A DNA stretch of 64,000 nt from Ciona intestinalis (lineage: Eukaryota; Chordata; Ascidiacea; Phlebobranchia; Cionidae): positions 4,599,001 through 4,663,000 of the forward strand of contig NC_020173.2 of the NCBI RefSeq assembly GCF_000224145.3. The letters run 5' to 3'. This document shows positions 1 through 12,233 of the stretch, piece after piece; positions within the stretch are counted from its first letter, which is position 1, and every line of letters starts with the position of its first letter. The notes below the pieces were generated by a model, which saw nothing but the letters and a program-made list of their open reading frames with translations, was not told where the DNA came from and ran no database searches. The position numbers and the translations under genes were made by a program.

Positions 1-196
1 ATTTTGAAAAAATAAGTTATTTTATATTTAAACTAGAAACAGAATCTTTTAGAATCTTTTCAAAAAGAAAAAAAATAACGGTAAATTTGATTTTAAACTT
101 CGTAAAAGAACCAATATAACCCAATGTCAAAACGATTTCAGTTTTTAGAATCAATATTTATAATTATGCTTAATATTCACTAATGTGTTAATCCAG

Positions 197-3100
197 GTTT
201 CGACCGAGTTTTGTTTTCCGACCACCTGACCAAGAGAATGTTCCTTACACATGTTGTGCATTCATGGTGGGTAGTTTGCATCATGTTTAATATTATTTAG
301 ACTTCATTATCTTCTAATAGGCAGATTTATCGATATTTTAGTGTTTTTTTAAACAGATAAATTTTTGGATTTATAGTTTTCGCTTAAAATCCCATTTCAA
401 ACTAACTATTGAATTAAGTTTACTTTTATTTAGTCACCATCTTGCTTCAATTGTTGTTAAACAATTGTATTTGTTTGTTTGTGTCCACATAAATTACTGC
501 AAACTTTGAATTGTTGTTAGCTGTTAATTCAGTATTTATGTAATAACATGTTAACAATAATATTGTCATCTAACATTATCCATTACAATAATATAATTTC
601 TGAAAAGTATGTGAAATTATTTATATTTATGTGCTTTGTTTTATTCAAATTAACACACATCTGTAGTAGGTGGTATACTAAACTTCATAAACGATCGTAA
701 ATCCTACTTTTTTTTATAAAGTTTTATAATTAATATTAATAAAATCTATCACAGCCTGATGACCTGAGCTTAGCAGTCGGCAATTTCCAAGGAGACATCA
801 CGTTTCATAGCCTCGACACGGAACAGGACAGAGTGATTGAGAATTGCGCTAATGCTCCAATTGTTTGTCTTGAACCTTCAAGGGATGGGGAGAGGTTACT
901 AACAGTTGCAGAAGGAGTGTTTAGCAACCCATGCACCATGTTTAATGTGGAAAATATGGAGTCAAAGTAATTGGTTTTTCTTTTAATATATACATAATTT
1001 ATATGGGGTCAATAATATACATATATGAATATGGAGTCAAAATGGTTTGTTTTTTGTACTAAAAATGAGGTTTCCACAATATTTTAGCTTTGCATGTCTA
1101 GTAGACTACATGAATAAGTTTGATCCTGTTTTGTTATGATATATGTTTAGTGTTTACCCAAGAGAATATTTTTCTTTATTTGTGGTGATGAGTTATATAT
1201 CAACATTACATTATATGACCAGGTTTAACTATCGTGGTGCGTACCATGTTGAGTTTTCCAAGACCACTCAAGATCGAGTGATTGGAACTAAAGATTCATC
1301 TGCTCTGGTGAGTCTAGCACAGACGTTCTTAAATTTTTGTATGTTTTACCCTTTTATCTTTTGTTTTTAACTTTTTTAATGGTGCTCATTTATGAAAAAA
1401 CTGACAAAATTTTTCAATCTGTATCTGATGTAAATATTTTGATTAATAGCTCATTTACCCTCTGACCTAAACGAGGAAATTTAGTCTCTTGGGGTAATTT
1501 ACCCCCCAAATCAGTACTCTAAACCCAAATTTTCTTTAGATTTACGACGCAGCCACTGGCCAAATTATTCAAACCTTAGAAAAAGTGAACCTTGCAAAGC
1601 AATATACTTGTAACAAAGCTACTTTTTCACCAAATGATGATCTTGTCCTATCTGACGGCTTGCTTTGGGATCCTAGAGTCAGTTCTACTGAACCAATCCA
1701 TAAGTTTGATAAGTTTAACTCGAGTATGTCGGGTATTTTTCACCCACGAGGAACGGAAGTAATCATCAACACAGAAGTTGTATCCTTTAAAAATAACAAA
1801 TTCTTAATGATGTTTTACATGTAATATATTCTGAAAAATCATTTATGTGCGGGATTGTAGCAACAGTTTTAAGAGTAAAAGCTTAGGACATCAGTTAGGT
1901 TAAAACAATCATTTTTGCCTATGGTGAAAAATTATTTAGCCTATGCTAACATGCATAACTGTATTTTTGCATTACAGTGTAACTTATTTTATCTGCCCAT
2001 TTATAAATGAATGTAATTTATTATCCTTGTATAACAGGGCACTGACAGTTGTTGAAATATAGGTGTTGTGTTTTAACAGTATTTTTTTATTGTTTTGTGT
2101 ATGACTGACAATTTGAACAATCCGTATGACTGACAATAGCACTGGGTTGAAGTAATTGCCATTATGTGTTTTACTAAAAGACACATATGTCTACAATATA
2201 GACAGCTCTATTTACTCATGTATGTTAGGTATTTAACATTCACTAATAACTGTTTCTGTTTCTTTTTCCTTAACATACTTGTTTAGTGGGATTTGAGGAA
2301 TTATCATTTGCTACGAACAGTTCCATACATAGACCAATGTACTTTGCATTTTAACAGAGACAGCACTGTTATGTATGCTGGTAAGTATAATATTCACCAA
2401 TTGGAAATTAGATCTTAGTTACAAGTTACTATTTATAAGGTTGAGACCTCCTTTTTTAGGGTGATAAACAATTTAAGATAATTGAATTATTTAAAAAATA
2501 TTTTGGGGGGGGGGTTTTTTTTGGTAAACTTATTTATTTTTCAGCAAAATCACTGAGTCATTTGGAGATGGAAGATATAGATGAGAATGATGATTCAAGT
2601 CCAGGATCCACAACCTTCCTTGCTATCGATGCACAAAACTATCGACCACTCAGTGTAACTGACACTAAACATAAAATATATGACTTTGCTGCTGATGGAA
2701 AAGATTGTAATTTAGCTGTTATTGAGGTAATTATGTTTGATGTAAGCAGCTTTCACCAAAATTAAACAAAGTTTCCTAGCTTTGTAGCTTGAAAAGTGGT
2801 CAGAAACGAAACAGCTAAATGTACGACCATATCTAAAGCTGTTTGTCTGTTATGCCTGAACACCCCCAGAAAAGTATAAACTATAAAAAAATATGAATGA
2901 ATAAATGTAACTTGCTTTTTTATCATGTATCCGGGAAACAGCAGTCCTTAAAACATGGATGTTCTGTTTCATACTGTTGTGTTATGATGGCTGTTGCTGC
3001 CTTACTAAGTGCTATGGGGTGAGATAGAGTCGCTGTACTATGGGGTGATATTAAGTACTATGGGTTGAGATAGATATAGATTTTTGTCTTTTGGTTTTTA

Positions 3101-3992
3101 TGGCTACAGATTCTTTTTAATATTCTTTAATATTTTTGCAGCGTCAGCAACATTCGGACGATAATAACGAAGACGAAAGAATTAGCGTTTGTAGACTTTA
3201 TGAAGTTGGTAAAGTTCGAGGTATGCCTTTTTACCAGAACTTTTTTTATATGTTGGACAGGGAATATTGCAAAATAAAATTTATACTTTGAGATTTTTGG
3301 CCAAAAGTTGATTTTTGGTATTTTTGCTGTGCATTTTTTAATTATAAAAAAAAAAAATTTCTGTTGGTTGGTTGGTTGGTAAATAACAAAAAAGGACAAT
3401 TGGGGAAAAAAGGAATTTTTGTTTTAAACTTTTTTTTTTATACTTAAATTTGTTTTTTAATTTCCAGGTGATGATGATGAAGAAGATGATTTCATGGTAG
3501 AGGAGAATAATGATGAGGATGATGGGAACGATGACGATGATGATAACAGCTCCCAATCCTCCGATGACATGTCCTCTCACTCTGGAGATGATCAGATGGG
3601 TCGCTTTCTCAGGAGGAGAAGAGACAGGAGGAGGTGGAGGAGAAGAAGAAGAGAAAGGCAGAGGAGGAGTGGGAGCAGCGGGAGTGAGAGTGAGAACGAA
3701 AATGGGGATGGAAGTCGTGGAAGTGAAAGTGATGATTGGCAGGATGATGGTAACAGGATTTTTTTGACAAATAGTGTTTTTTGTCCTGTTTTTGTTTTTC
3801 CATCAAAATAGTAGTTTTTTTAATTTTTTTTTAAATATTATTTTTTTTGCCAAATGTGTAGTCTCTTTTTTCAAAAATCTTTACCCCCCCTAATGCTTTC
3901 TAGATGTTTCCTTGTCCGGCTTAAGTGTGGGTTCCTTTGGTCAAGACACTAGTAGTGGCGGCTCTAATGGTTTCTTTGATATGTTCGAATAA
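197..3992 (+). CDS. DCAF1: DCAF1 (VprBP) homologue, C-terminal part, 5' truncated by window
   Basis: Substrate receptor of the CUL4-DDB1 ubiquitin ligase (nuclear). Nine exons are visible: 197-266, 755-966, 1223-1307, 1540-1779, 2287-2380, 2545-2726, 3142-3220, 3468-3749 and 3904-3992, all with GT-AG junctions and matching phase; the gene starts upstream of the window. The translation follows the WD40 part of DCAF1 closely, e.g. [37 protein letters not shown] and [17 protein letters not shown]. Both family WDxR motifs that contact DDB1 are kept (LWDPR and VWDLR). The tail is acidic as in the family, but it contains an arginine block around 3601-3665 that I do not recall from vertebrate DCAF1. 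It ends FFDMFE-stop. I saw no canonical AATAAA close after the stop. It converges with the homeobox gene, stop to stop about 305 bases. Confidence 0.93.
2097..2200 (-). mobile_element. SINE fragment (middle part), DCAF1 intron
   Basis: GACAATTTGAACAA, CACTGGGTTGAAGTAATTGC and AAAGACACATATGTCTACAA match the SINE middle. Confidence 0.6.
2908..2978 (-). mobile_element. SINE fragment (body), DCAF1 intron
   Basis: CCGGGAAACAGCAGTC ... GTTCTGTTTCATAC. Confidence 0.5.
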
Positions 3993-4297
3993 TATTGGTT
4001 GGTTAAAGATGTAAATCCTCTGTTTAGGAACCTTCTTTCTCTCAATTATGACCTCATTATTAGGCCAAGGGTTGGGATTTCTATTTTACGGTGCAATCGT
4101 GTTCTAACCACTGCCATTGCGTTTGTGGATTTTAAACCGTACCAAGTTCAAGTGTAGTTTGTATTGTTTGGTATATATACCTTGGAAGCGTGCATACACG
4201 TATAGGTTCAGCTATATACATAATAAGACATAATGAAACACATATGCAGATTGCCTGCAAGACAGAAGCAGAAACACATTTCCTAGAATCTGCAGTT

Positions 4298-6419
4298 TCA
4301 AGTCTTTTCACGCTTTAGTTTCATCCGTCTGTTTTGAAACCAGACTTTTATCTGAAACAAAAAAGTGGTTTTAGCTGAAGGGATATTTATGCGAAGTAAG
4401 TAAAAAAACTTGAAGAGACAATTTGAATGATGATGTAACTTACTTTATCCTCGCGTGGCCGGAAAACGACAGTCGTTATCACACGGGTTTAACACCTCGT
4501 GCCAGCTTACGAGTTACCATGTATGTTACTTTGTAGGTAATTTTTTTTGGATTTTTTCTTTTTTTTTATGTATTTCTGATAATTTAGACAACCCATTAGC
4601 CACTGGGTTGGAGCAATTGCCGTCAAGTGTCTTGCCCAAGGACACATACGCCCACAATGGTAGCAGCATCGAGCCCTTAACCCATTACCTCTGGGTTACA
4701 GGCAGGCGCGCTAACCACTATACCACGGCGCCGGAATTTTGCGTGCAAGATTACACCTAAGTTAGTCTGTGCGTTGAAAAATTTTGTATCTTATAGTAAG
4801 GTCTTGAGATTAGAACTAGCAGCGTACAACATGGTAAGAGACCGGTATTTCAGGATGTATCTTATACTGTCTGGTTATACCGGTTAAATAGAAAAACGTG
4901 TTAACAATAGTGACCCAGACCCGACCTTACCTGTCGTTCTGTTAAGTTCAGTTTAAGCGCAAGCTCATATCGTCGAAGTCTTGTAAGGTAATGATTCTCC
5001 ATGAAATCTGCTTCTAGTTGACGGACTTGGTCGTGAGTAAATGAAGTTCTTTCTTTTTTACGAATCTCGACCTCGGAGGTATCTAGAGATAGAAATGGTG
5101 ATATAGTAGGGTGGGGGAAGATGGGACACCTTTTCGTTCTATTTTCTCGTCACATTTAGTAGCAAACAAAGAAAATTCAAATAATTATATAACTGTATCC
5201 TTCCGACTCCCAAATACCGTTGTTGATTGTTTAGAACACGATCTAAAATATTCGGGTATTACGTGATAAAGGTGTCCCATCTTTCCCCACCCTACTATAA
5301 CTATAAAATAACATTGTGATGTTTATTGTTAAAACGTTAAGGCCTAGTGCTGTAATTGAGCCTGCAGTGCATTTAGTTTCCTGACATACCTCTACGTGTA
5401 TAGAACCTTGTCAGCACACATAGAATGGGAAAGACGGGACACCTTTAGCACATAATATTTAAATACCCAGATCGAGTTTTAAACAATCAACAACGGTTCA
5501 TGGGAGTCGTAAGGATACGGTTTTATAACTCTTTGAATATTTTTGTTTATATTTCCAAATGGGAACAGAAGATAAAATGTATAAGTGGCGGCCCATTGCC
5601 CCATCCTACTATGTATGTGAAACGATCGCATTACACACTCGAAAACTCCTACAGACATTTTTAGAAACTTAATTACAAAAGAAACCTCGAACTTTCGACG
5701 ATCGGTGTTCACCTGGCGATGACGTTGAAGAAATATATGAAACTTGGCTCTCAGGTTGCGTCACATGCTGATGGCTGCTAAAGTTGTTTACTTGTTCCTG
5801 GCATCTCACTGGTGGTGCTTGGTTCCAATGCAGGTTGTGCAACGTCTGACGGTGTGTGTGAATTATAGTAAATACAACACCATATACACCCAGCAAAGCA
5901 ACAATATTCTATTCCGGGACGAATTCATGATGTTCGCATGAGCGCACGCATAAGCACTATATGGGTGTTAGGTTAATGGGTCAAACTTGTCCTAAATTCA
6001 ATGTCCGCGTGTTCATCCATATACCATAAAGCGACAGTAACTTAACAGTGCATTCCACAACAGAAGTATGGTTACTTACTATACTGCCGCCGCATTAGAA
6101 TGCGCTGATGGTAACTGAGTTTAGGCATCAGTTTACTATTTCGGAGTAAAACTACCGATTTCGGCTTACCTGGTGTGTGTTGTCGTAGTATTGTCCCGAA
6201 TACTGAATAGGATAGGACTCTGCGTGGCTTGCACATGTTGGAGGGGAATCTAGAATATGGAAGCATAGTTAAGTTATTTGTTCTTTGTAACTTTTAATCG
6301 CATTTACCAAGAACTGTCTGGACCTCTTGAGGATTGCTATCGTAAATACTTTGTAGTTGCGTGAATTGATTACAATCTCCGTCTATAACACATTCCGGTT
6401 GATAATACGCATCACACAT
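4298..6419 (-). CDS. MEOX/Mox-type homeobox transcription factor
   Basis: Nuclear DNA-binding regulator; MEOX proteins act in paraxial mesoderm and muscle in other chordates. Five minus-strand exons, in transcript order 6419-6308, 6249-6170, 5845-5713, 5082-4931 and 4351-4298, join in frame to 176 residues starting [10 protein letters not shown]. The homeodomain is residues 116-175: [12 protein letters not shown], then [20 protein letters not shown], then, after an intron between homeodomain positions 44 and 45, [25 protein letters not shown] is the Mox signature and Q50/N51 are present. Oddities: position 56 is Leu where MEOX has Trp in the MKWKR stretch, and the protein stops directly after the homeodomain. 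An alternative is a divergent Hox-like gene, but the Mox signature argues against this. Two MITEs sit in the intron before the homeobox exon. The short exons make it easy to miss by ORF calling. Confidence 0.88.
4438..4732 (-). mobile_element. tRNA-derived SINE, full-length reference copy
   Basis: On the minus strand it starts with a tRNA-like head GGCGCCGTGGTATAGTGGTT (box A) and a degraded box B about 50 bases on, then CCTTGGGCAAGACACTTGAC, a T/A-rich middle, and a body with GTAAGCTGGCACGAGGTGTT and ACGACTGTCGTTTTCCGGCC. About 295 bases. Likely the composite SINE family known from Ciona (I recall Cics-1; not checked). Confidence 0.8.
5103..5298 (+). mobile_element. MITE A, full copy
   Basis: About 195 bases with inverted ends near TAGTAGGGTGGGGGAAGATG and its complement, and the interior common to all copies (arm, TTTTCATTCTATTTTCTCG, AAACAAAG, AACCGTATCC, CCGTTGTTAATTG, ATCAGGATATTTGGATATTA, end arm). 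It is flanked by TA. More than 20 copies occur in this window. Strand is given by this order. Probably a known Ciona MITE family (I recall the name Cimi-1 but could not compare). This copy is in the homeobox-gene intron, about 15 bases from the acceptor of the homeobox exon. Confidence 0.85.
5419..5612 (-). mobile_element. MITE A, full copy, diverged
   Basis: Same family, reverse orientation, in the same homeobox-gene intron as the 5103 copy. Confidence 0.8.
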
Positions 6420-7222
6420 ACTGAAAAGGTAGTAACTATAATTTGACCACAGACTAATCAACACTGTGGTTGACACTGAAGCTTTGTGTATAACAGTAGC
6501 TGAGGAAAAACTAACAGCGCATGTCCCGTTTAACTTCCCGGAAAGTCTGGGGCACGGTCCGGGCCAGAAGTCTTGCTTTTAAACGAAGTAAACAACTGGG
6601 CAAGCAAAGGTGACGACTGACCTCGTATCCTGACATACAAGATTGACCGACGTGGCTGAGAGAGATTTTTCTCACTGAAAACATCGGTTTATTCAACACT
6701 CAGATTGTGTAATTGAACTGCGGAAAAAATCTCATGGTCGAAAGACATCAGATTGTACAAACGCTTAGTGCAATAAGGACAGATGAATACATAGTTATGC
6801 TCTACGATTTATAATATAAAGAAGAGTTATATAATGTACTTTTAAAATACAGTGCTCTTAATTTCAGTTGATAAGGCATAGCTTATGATGGTAAATTTCA
6901 ATATTGTTTTTGTTAGTAAAGTATACACCGCTAGCACTTAACAGTTTTAGACCAAACGTGTGCATGATAAATTAGCGACCAGGCGTCTGCAGTTGACAGT
7001 GAGGTCGGTACTGCACTTGACACATTACATGAGTCATATTTTGGGAACATGGTATTACAGCTAATACATAGAACAATAATATAACAGAACGCAAAAAGAC
7101 ACCAACAATTACTAGGTATTCAGAGAAAGGTGCTGTTAGTTGGGACGGCTAGATATAGGGCAACATATACGCATGGCAGCGAAGAAGGGCCTCTTTAAAT
7201 ACTTTTTTGGGCGTTTTTACTT
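6420..7222. other. Spacer between ALG10 3' end and the homeobox gene 5' end
   Basis: Should contain the MEOX-type promoter (minus strand). No repeat, RNA gene or convincing exon was found; the short ORF at 6511-6699 lacks support. Confidence 0.5.
6421..6422 (-). promoter_or_regulatory. Splice acceptor one base before MEOX-type start codon
   Basis: On the minus strand ttactaccttttcag is followed by T then ATG. It may be the end of a 5' UTR intron or a spliced-leader trans-splice site; ascidians use both. I saw no obvious cis donor nearby. Confidence 0.45.
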
Positions 7223-9483
7223 CTACCATATAATACGCTGAGGCTCTGATATGTCAGACCAGGTAAATGTCTTTTGGAGAAATATAGCAACAGTGAGAGC
7301 GTTTATTACTGCGTAGATTAGTAGCTCCAGAAAGATAATGGTCCTTGTTTGTTGGACGACGTTTAAACGGAATAGAACGAACGGCAGAATGAAGTATCGG
7401 AATTCCAGAAGTTTTTGTGGCGCAGTTAAACATGCGACGCATATGAAATAAACGAGCTTCCACAGCGAGGTACATTTTTTAGATAGACTGTCGTTTATGC
7501 TCCATGCGCTGTACATGTACACAGGTACGGCAAAGTAACGCAAGGCTGTGCGGCCTAAAAACCACCTCCAAACGTAAAACACGTAATGTCTGTTGTCGGC
7601 AAGTAGATACGGATGTTCGTGACTGTAGCTGAAGAGGATGTAACAACAGATTGCTGCAGAGACCAAACACTCATTGCGCCGTTGCTGGACCATTTGCCAA
7701 AAACTCGTAATTTTGTCTTTTGTCACTAATATCGGGAATGAAAATACAAGAGTGAAGCCAGAGAAATATAGAAGCTGGGCAAGATGAAGGACAGCTTGGT
7801 GGCTGCTACGATCTCCTACCACTAAGCCTTGGTTAAGATAGACGAAGCCACCGAACCCACACAGAACTAACAGGTATGGCCAAATCAAGTTGAAGATTGT
7901 TAATAAGTGGTCAACTGCTAAAAGGTAACGCACAACTGCTGCCAAAAGTTTTGCAAAGAATCTGTAGATAAAATATTAGATGCTAGAAAAAATTATACAA
8001 ATATATATACATATATAAATTAAAAAAACGCAAAAATATTTGCACCTATAGGTTAAAAAAAGTGAACATGATAAATACATTCGTTGACAGCTTTTGATTA
8101 AATCAAGCATAAGTTTAAAGTTTTAGAAATAGAGTAACTTTACCTTGCTAGCTTATCCTTTAATTCAGGAGATGCTTGTATTTTCTCAACCGCATCAATG
8201 TCATCCAGTTTTTCCGAGACAGTTATTCCAGCCATGAATACAACCCACATTATATTCGTTTGCCGAAATAATATCGAAACGACTCCTAAAACACCAGCAG
8301 TTCTGTGGTAGTCGTTAATACAAGCCAGGTATGCGAGAAGAACCACTGTTGTGGAGCCTGGTTCAGTGTAGTAGAGAAATGAATAGAAGTAAAGCAGTGG
8401 AAAAAATCCAATAGCAAGGGAAGCCCACTGAATGCTGTCTTCTTCAATTTCTTTGTTATCTTTTTCCTGCGGATTTTTTAAACAATAAGTCGGCTAGCAT
8501 AAATAGTTGTTCAAAATACATTAATTTTACTTATTTGAAGTCTTTTACTGGTTGATTACATTTGTAAGCACTACTGTGAAATTACTTAAGCTATCTAAGC
8601 ATTTAACGTTTAATTTAAAGTTTTACATATATTAATATATTACTGATATTCAGTTACAAAATTAAACTTAACTTAACATTACAAATATACCAAGATATTT
8701 ATTTTGAAATACAATGGGCTATATTATTAAGGCTAGGTGCGAAATATATTTAGGTGCTTAAGAAATTGTCAAATCAACACTTACAACGAAGTTGTAAACT
8801 AGTATTTAATATTTTAAATTAAATTGCAACATTTACCTCTTCTTTTAAACTGTCCGATTTTTCCTTTGGATTAACTTTTTCACGTAACTTCTTCAAAATA
8901 AGGTAACACAAAAGCACATTGCATGTGTTGTATATAACATTGAAGAAACGTAACACCCATAAACTACACAAACCCTTGCCAGTCAACCAAGTCAGAGGGC
9001 CAAGAACAAACACTGACATAATGTACATTCCTGGTAAGGTGGTGATTTTTGGATCCCACTGAAAAAGACAAATTGAAATATTAGCAAAAGAACACACACA
9101 AAATATTAGGTTTGAACATTGATGGCACATGGTGTATAAACAAATTATATAATATATCCTTTTATTTTTGCATCCCATTGTAAAAATACATACATAAAGA
9201 TTTTCTGCATAAACCAAGGACATGGCTACACATGGTGTATGAACACATTACACTGTAATTACTAATCATACACCAATGTTATATTTTGGTGCATAACAGA
9301 TATACTGGTACATACCTCATTAAAATGACCATCACAAAATTTTTGTGCTTGTGGAACATGGAAGATTTCATCAATGAATGCAGTTGGTTGCGCTTCATAA
9401 ATAAATTGGAATAAAATTGCAGAGATGGCAATAAAAATACCAGCTTTGGAGAGCATACGTACGTGTATGACTGGCAACGTCAT
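7223..9483 (-). CDS. ALG10: ALG10, dolichyl-P-Glc alpha-1,2-glucosyltransferase
   Basis: ER-membrane enzyme adding the last glucose to the lipid-linked N-glycan precursor. Four exons in transcript order: 9483-9316, 9058-8837, 8466-8144 and 7961-7223, phase-consistent, 483 residues (human is about 473). Family landmarks: FIDEIFHVPQAQ near the N-terminus (human DEIFHLPQAQ), WDPKITTLPGMY, LYFYSFLYYTEPGS, FRQTNIMWVVF, GDRSSHQAVLHLAQLLYF, YLLADNRHYVFYVWRWF, PQKLLEFRYFILP and terminal QRIIW (human QRFMW). The protein is highly hydrophobic with many membrane spans. The acidic DEIF motif in the first luminal loop is expected to be catalytic in this family. The first Met at 9483 is used; an in-frame Met nine codons later is an alternative. 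Confidence 0.95.
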
Positions 9484-11037
9484 GCTAACTATTCTATAAA
9501 CCTGTTAGAAAAATCTCTGTATCTAAAGAATCATACTTACCGTTACATATATAAAATTACAAAAATTAGCAAAAAATCAGCCGAATTTGTACACAGTTAT
9601 TAACGGCATTACTACTTATTACACTGTCATTTATTGCTGTACGTACACGGACGTCGTATATATATGGTATATTTAGAAAGGATTTCATTACATGTTACTA
9701 TAATTGTCATGCCTCTAGAAGCATAAGCATTTCCTTTGCAAGCGACAAGCAAGTGGATTTTACACTTGCGCCTTTTGTTTTATTCCTTTATAAAATCATA
9801 TAATAACTGGCATGGCAAACAAAACATTTTCTATGTAAACACAGTTCGTTATGCACCATATTAACAGCTGACATACACGTAGCGATAGACTCTCGTGCGC
9901 TACCTTACGGCGTTGACTTCCTGGGCCATATTGTACACAGAGTCGTATAAACACCGAGTAGTCCAACTGCCGTCTATGTGTGTCCAAAATAGAGCAAAAG
10001 TGGTGACTTTGACAATGGGTTTAAACGAATTTGTTAAGTTTTGTTTGTGTTTTCCTATTGTGGGAAGGTGTAAAACAGCTTCTATTTACCTTACCAAACA
10101 TTTTTTAGAAAAAATGTATAAATTTAGCCGCATTAAATGACTAAAATGTCTCAAATCAACCGCTTCTAATTCTAATTTTTGACTTTTTTTGACACAGAAA
10201 ACAAATAACACATGTTTTTTACATTTTTCAACCTTTAAATTTGTTTTTAGGCCCAAGTTTTTCTGTAATTTACCGAAAAACATACATTTTCCCTATACCT
10301 ACTGTGTTATTTTGGACCCAAATTGCCGTTCAATTTGTGTTTTACGTAACAATGGGTTGGACTACTCGGTATTTCTATGGCTCTGATTGTACATATATAA
10401 AATACTTTTGTCGGTCGGGAATACTAATCTTAATAACTTAAAACTAATGCTTAATTCGTGAATTTATACGTACACGCAATGACCCACTTGCACATTCATA
10501 CTTCCTTGCTGTTATATAATATTTTATACTGTTTCACAATTAGTACAGAAAATCAAAAGAAGTTTCCGAACTTTTACTAATGATTTACTCTCATCGTTCA
10601 ATGACAGTCTAAAGTTACATTATCAAAACAAGAAACAAGATATACAATAGCGATGTAGACCTTGTACGAATGTCAAACCGTTTGTGAAGAAGCTTTATTA
10701 CTTATTTAACAGTACGCTCGTCGCAATCCCTCGGGGGTATTAAAGCGGCTAATCTTACCATTATAAATATCATATGTAAGCGACCTGTAATTAGGCGTTC
10801 AAGGCTAATAGAAGACGCATGACAGCTTATTCTCTTATACTTATTGGATTAAAAAATATCAGGCGTAGTCAATTTATTCTATTCTATCTGGGCTACGGTT
10901 TCATAATGCTTTGAATGTTCTTTATTTACTACAAAATAGGATGAGAAAATAGAGCGCGTTCGAGGACATAATGTTCAATAAAGTGAATAAACATTCCTTA
11001 GCAGCGCAAATAAGCAAATGTTTTAATCAACAGTTAT
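9484..11037. other. Spacer upstream of ALG10
   Basis: Contains the ALG10 promoter near 9484-9700 and otherwise nothing I can name. Overlapping short ORFs on both strands (9796-10441) have no protein-like character. Confidence 0.5.
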
Positions 11038-11281
11038 TTATTTCAATTCGCGAATTTCTTCCCCGTTTCGGTTTTCATATGCTATCCTCCAGTCGGCGTG
11101 GATTCTTTCTTGGAGCTTCTGTTCAAGTAGCGATTGCCCATTCGTGACGTCAGAATAGCACATGCGCAGAAGGGCGAATGCTCTGCGAACCACGTGATCC
11201 ACTTCCGGGGTATTATTGGGCGATACAACAGGTACCATGTTGTGCAAGAAAGACTTAAACGGTCCTGGTATCGACATGTCT
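11038..11281 (-). CDS. Unidentified protein, probable terminal exon only
   Basis: I do not recognise the family. An open frame begins after a good acceptor (ggtcttttcag, reading on the minus strand) and encodes about 80 residues: MSIPGPFKSFLHNMV, then SPNNTPEVDHVVRRAFALLR, then LLEQKLQERIHADWRIAYEN, ending EEIRELK-stop. The composition (charged, helical, no low complexity) looks like real protein. A minus-strand AATAAA overlaps the stop codon (11037-11042). The frame is also open upstream to an ATG at 11334, so it could instead be a single 98-codon exon. I could not find convincing upstream exons between 11290 and 12870. Confidence 0.45.
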
Positions 11282-11387
11282 GAAAAGACCAATATTGATA
11301 AACTGTCGGTAAAATGCTGGGAAACTGTTAGCACCTCAACTTACAATTTCTGATTCTGTTTTTAGGTATTAACAAAGCGCTTTACGT

Positions 11388-11475
11388 CGCGGGGCTGCGG
11401 TTATAACTCTTTACATATTTTTTACTATCAAATAGGAGCAGAAAGTGGTATAAAACATATCCCATCTTACCCCCA
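11388..11475 (-). mobile_element. MITE A, partial
   Basis: Half copy: GGTTATAACTCTTTACATATT through CATATCCCATCTTACCCCC. Confidence 0.65.
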
Positions 11476-11822
11476 GGATATATATATACGAATACAGTTT
11501 TTTTGTGATATTTATCCGGATGAATACGACCCGCATAGGAGTAGCTTTTTATACCAGAAACCTAAATTCGCATCTGTGCGGTCCTGCATTTCGTCCTTGT
11601 CTTTATTTTTATTTTCCCATTCAAAAGTCCTTGGACTATTCTTCGCTCTACTGTTGTCTAATGGACGATCTCATCGACATTGCCTCCAAGAAAACACTTG
11701 AATCGAGTAGTTGTGAGTTGCTACGACCTGACAAGTACACTTAATGACCTGTGTCCATTGGACAAAGAAATTGTTTTACGTCGTACTTTCAGTAAAATAT
11801 TTTCTCCGCGTCTATAGTTATA

Positions 11823-12017
11823 TAGTATGATGGGGAAGATGGGACACCTTCAGCGCATAATATACAAATATCCTGACCGTGTTTTAAACAATAAACAACG
11901 GTCTATGGTAGTCGTAAGGATGCGGTTTTATAATTCCTTGTATGTTCTTTGTTTACAAAGACATGCTGGGACGAGAAAATGGAATGCAAACGTGTCCCAT
12001 CTACCCCACTCTACCAT
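11823..12017 (-). mobile_element. MITE A, full copy
   Basis: Both arms present (TATGATGGGGAAGATGGGAC and CCCATCTACCCCACTCTACC). Confidence 0.8.
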
Positions 12018-12097
12018 ACAAATACAACGTCTGGTTTAACTCCAGGAAGTGTGAAAATAACAACGACGGTCTTGTTACAAAATCCTGATTCATTAGA

Positions 12098-12233
12098 CAA
12101 AACGAAGAACATTTAAGGAATTATAAAACCGTATCCTGACCCATAGACCGATGTTGTTTAAAATAATTTAAAAAATGATCAGGATATTTGGATATTATAA
12201 GCTAAAGGTGTCTCGTCTTCTCCACCGTACGAT
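12098..12233 (+). mobile_element. MITE A, left-truncated
   Basis: Interior from AGAACATTTAAGG through the right arm TCTTCTCCACCGTAC. Confidence 0.7.

Noticed and set aside
3510-3767. Second long frame over the DCAF1 acidic exon (Met/Gly/Glu-rich)
   Set aside because: It is a shadow of the purine-rich sequence; the DCAF1 frame joins both neighbouring exons in phase.
4690-4732. Possible tRNA gene on the minus strand
   Set aside because: Box A is good, but no cloverleaf closes, box B is degraded and the sequence continues into the SINE body.
4455-4760. 101-codon ORF downstream of DCAF1
   Set aside because: It lies almost wholly inside the SINE and has no protein character.
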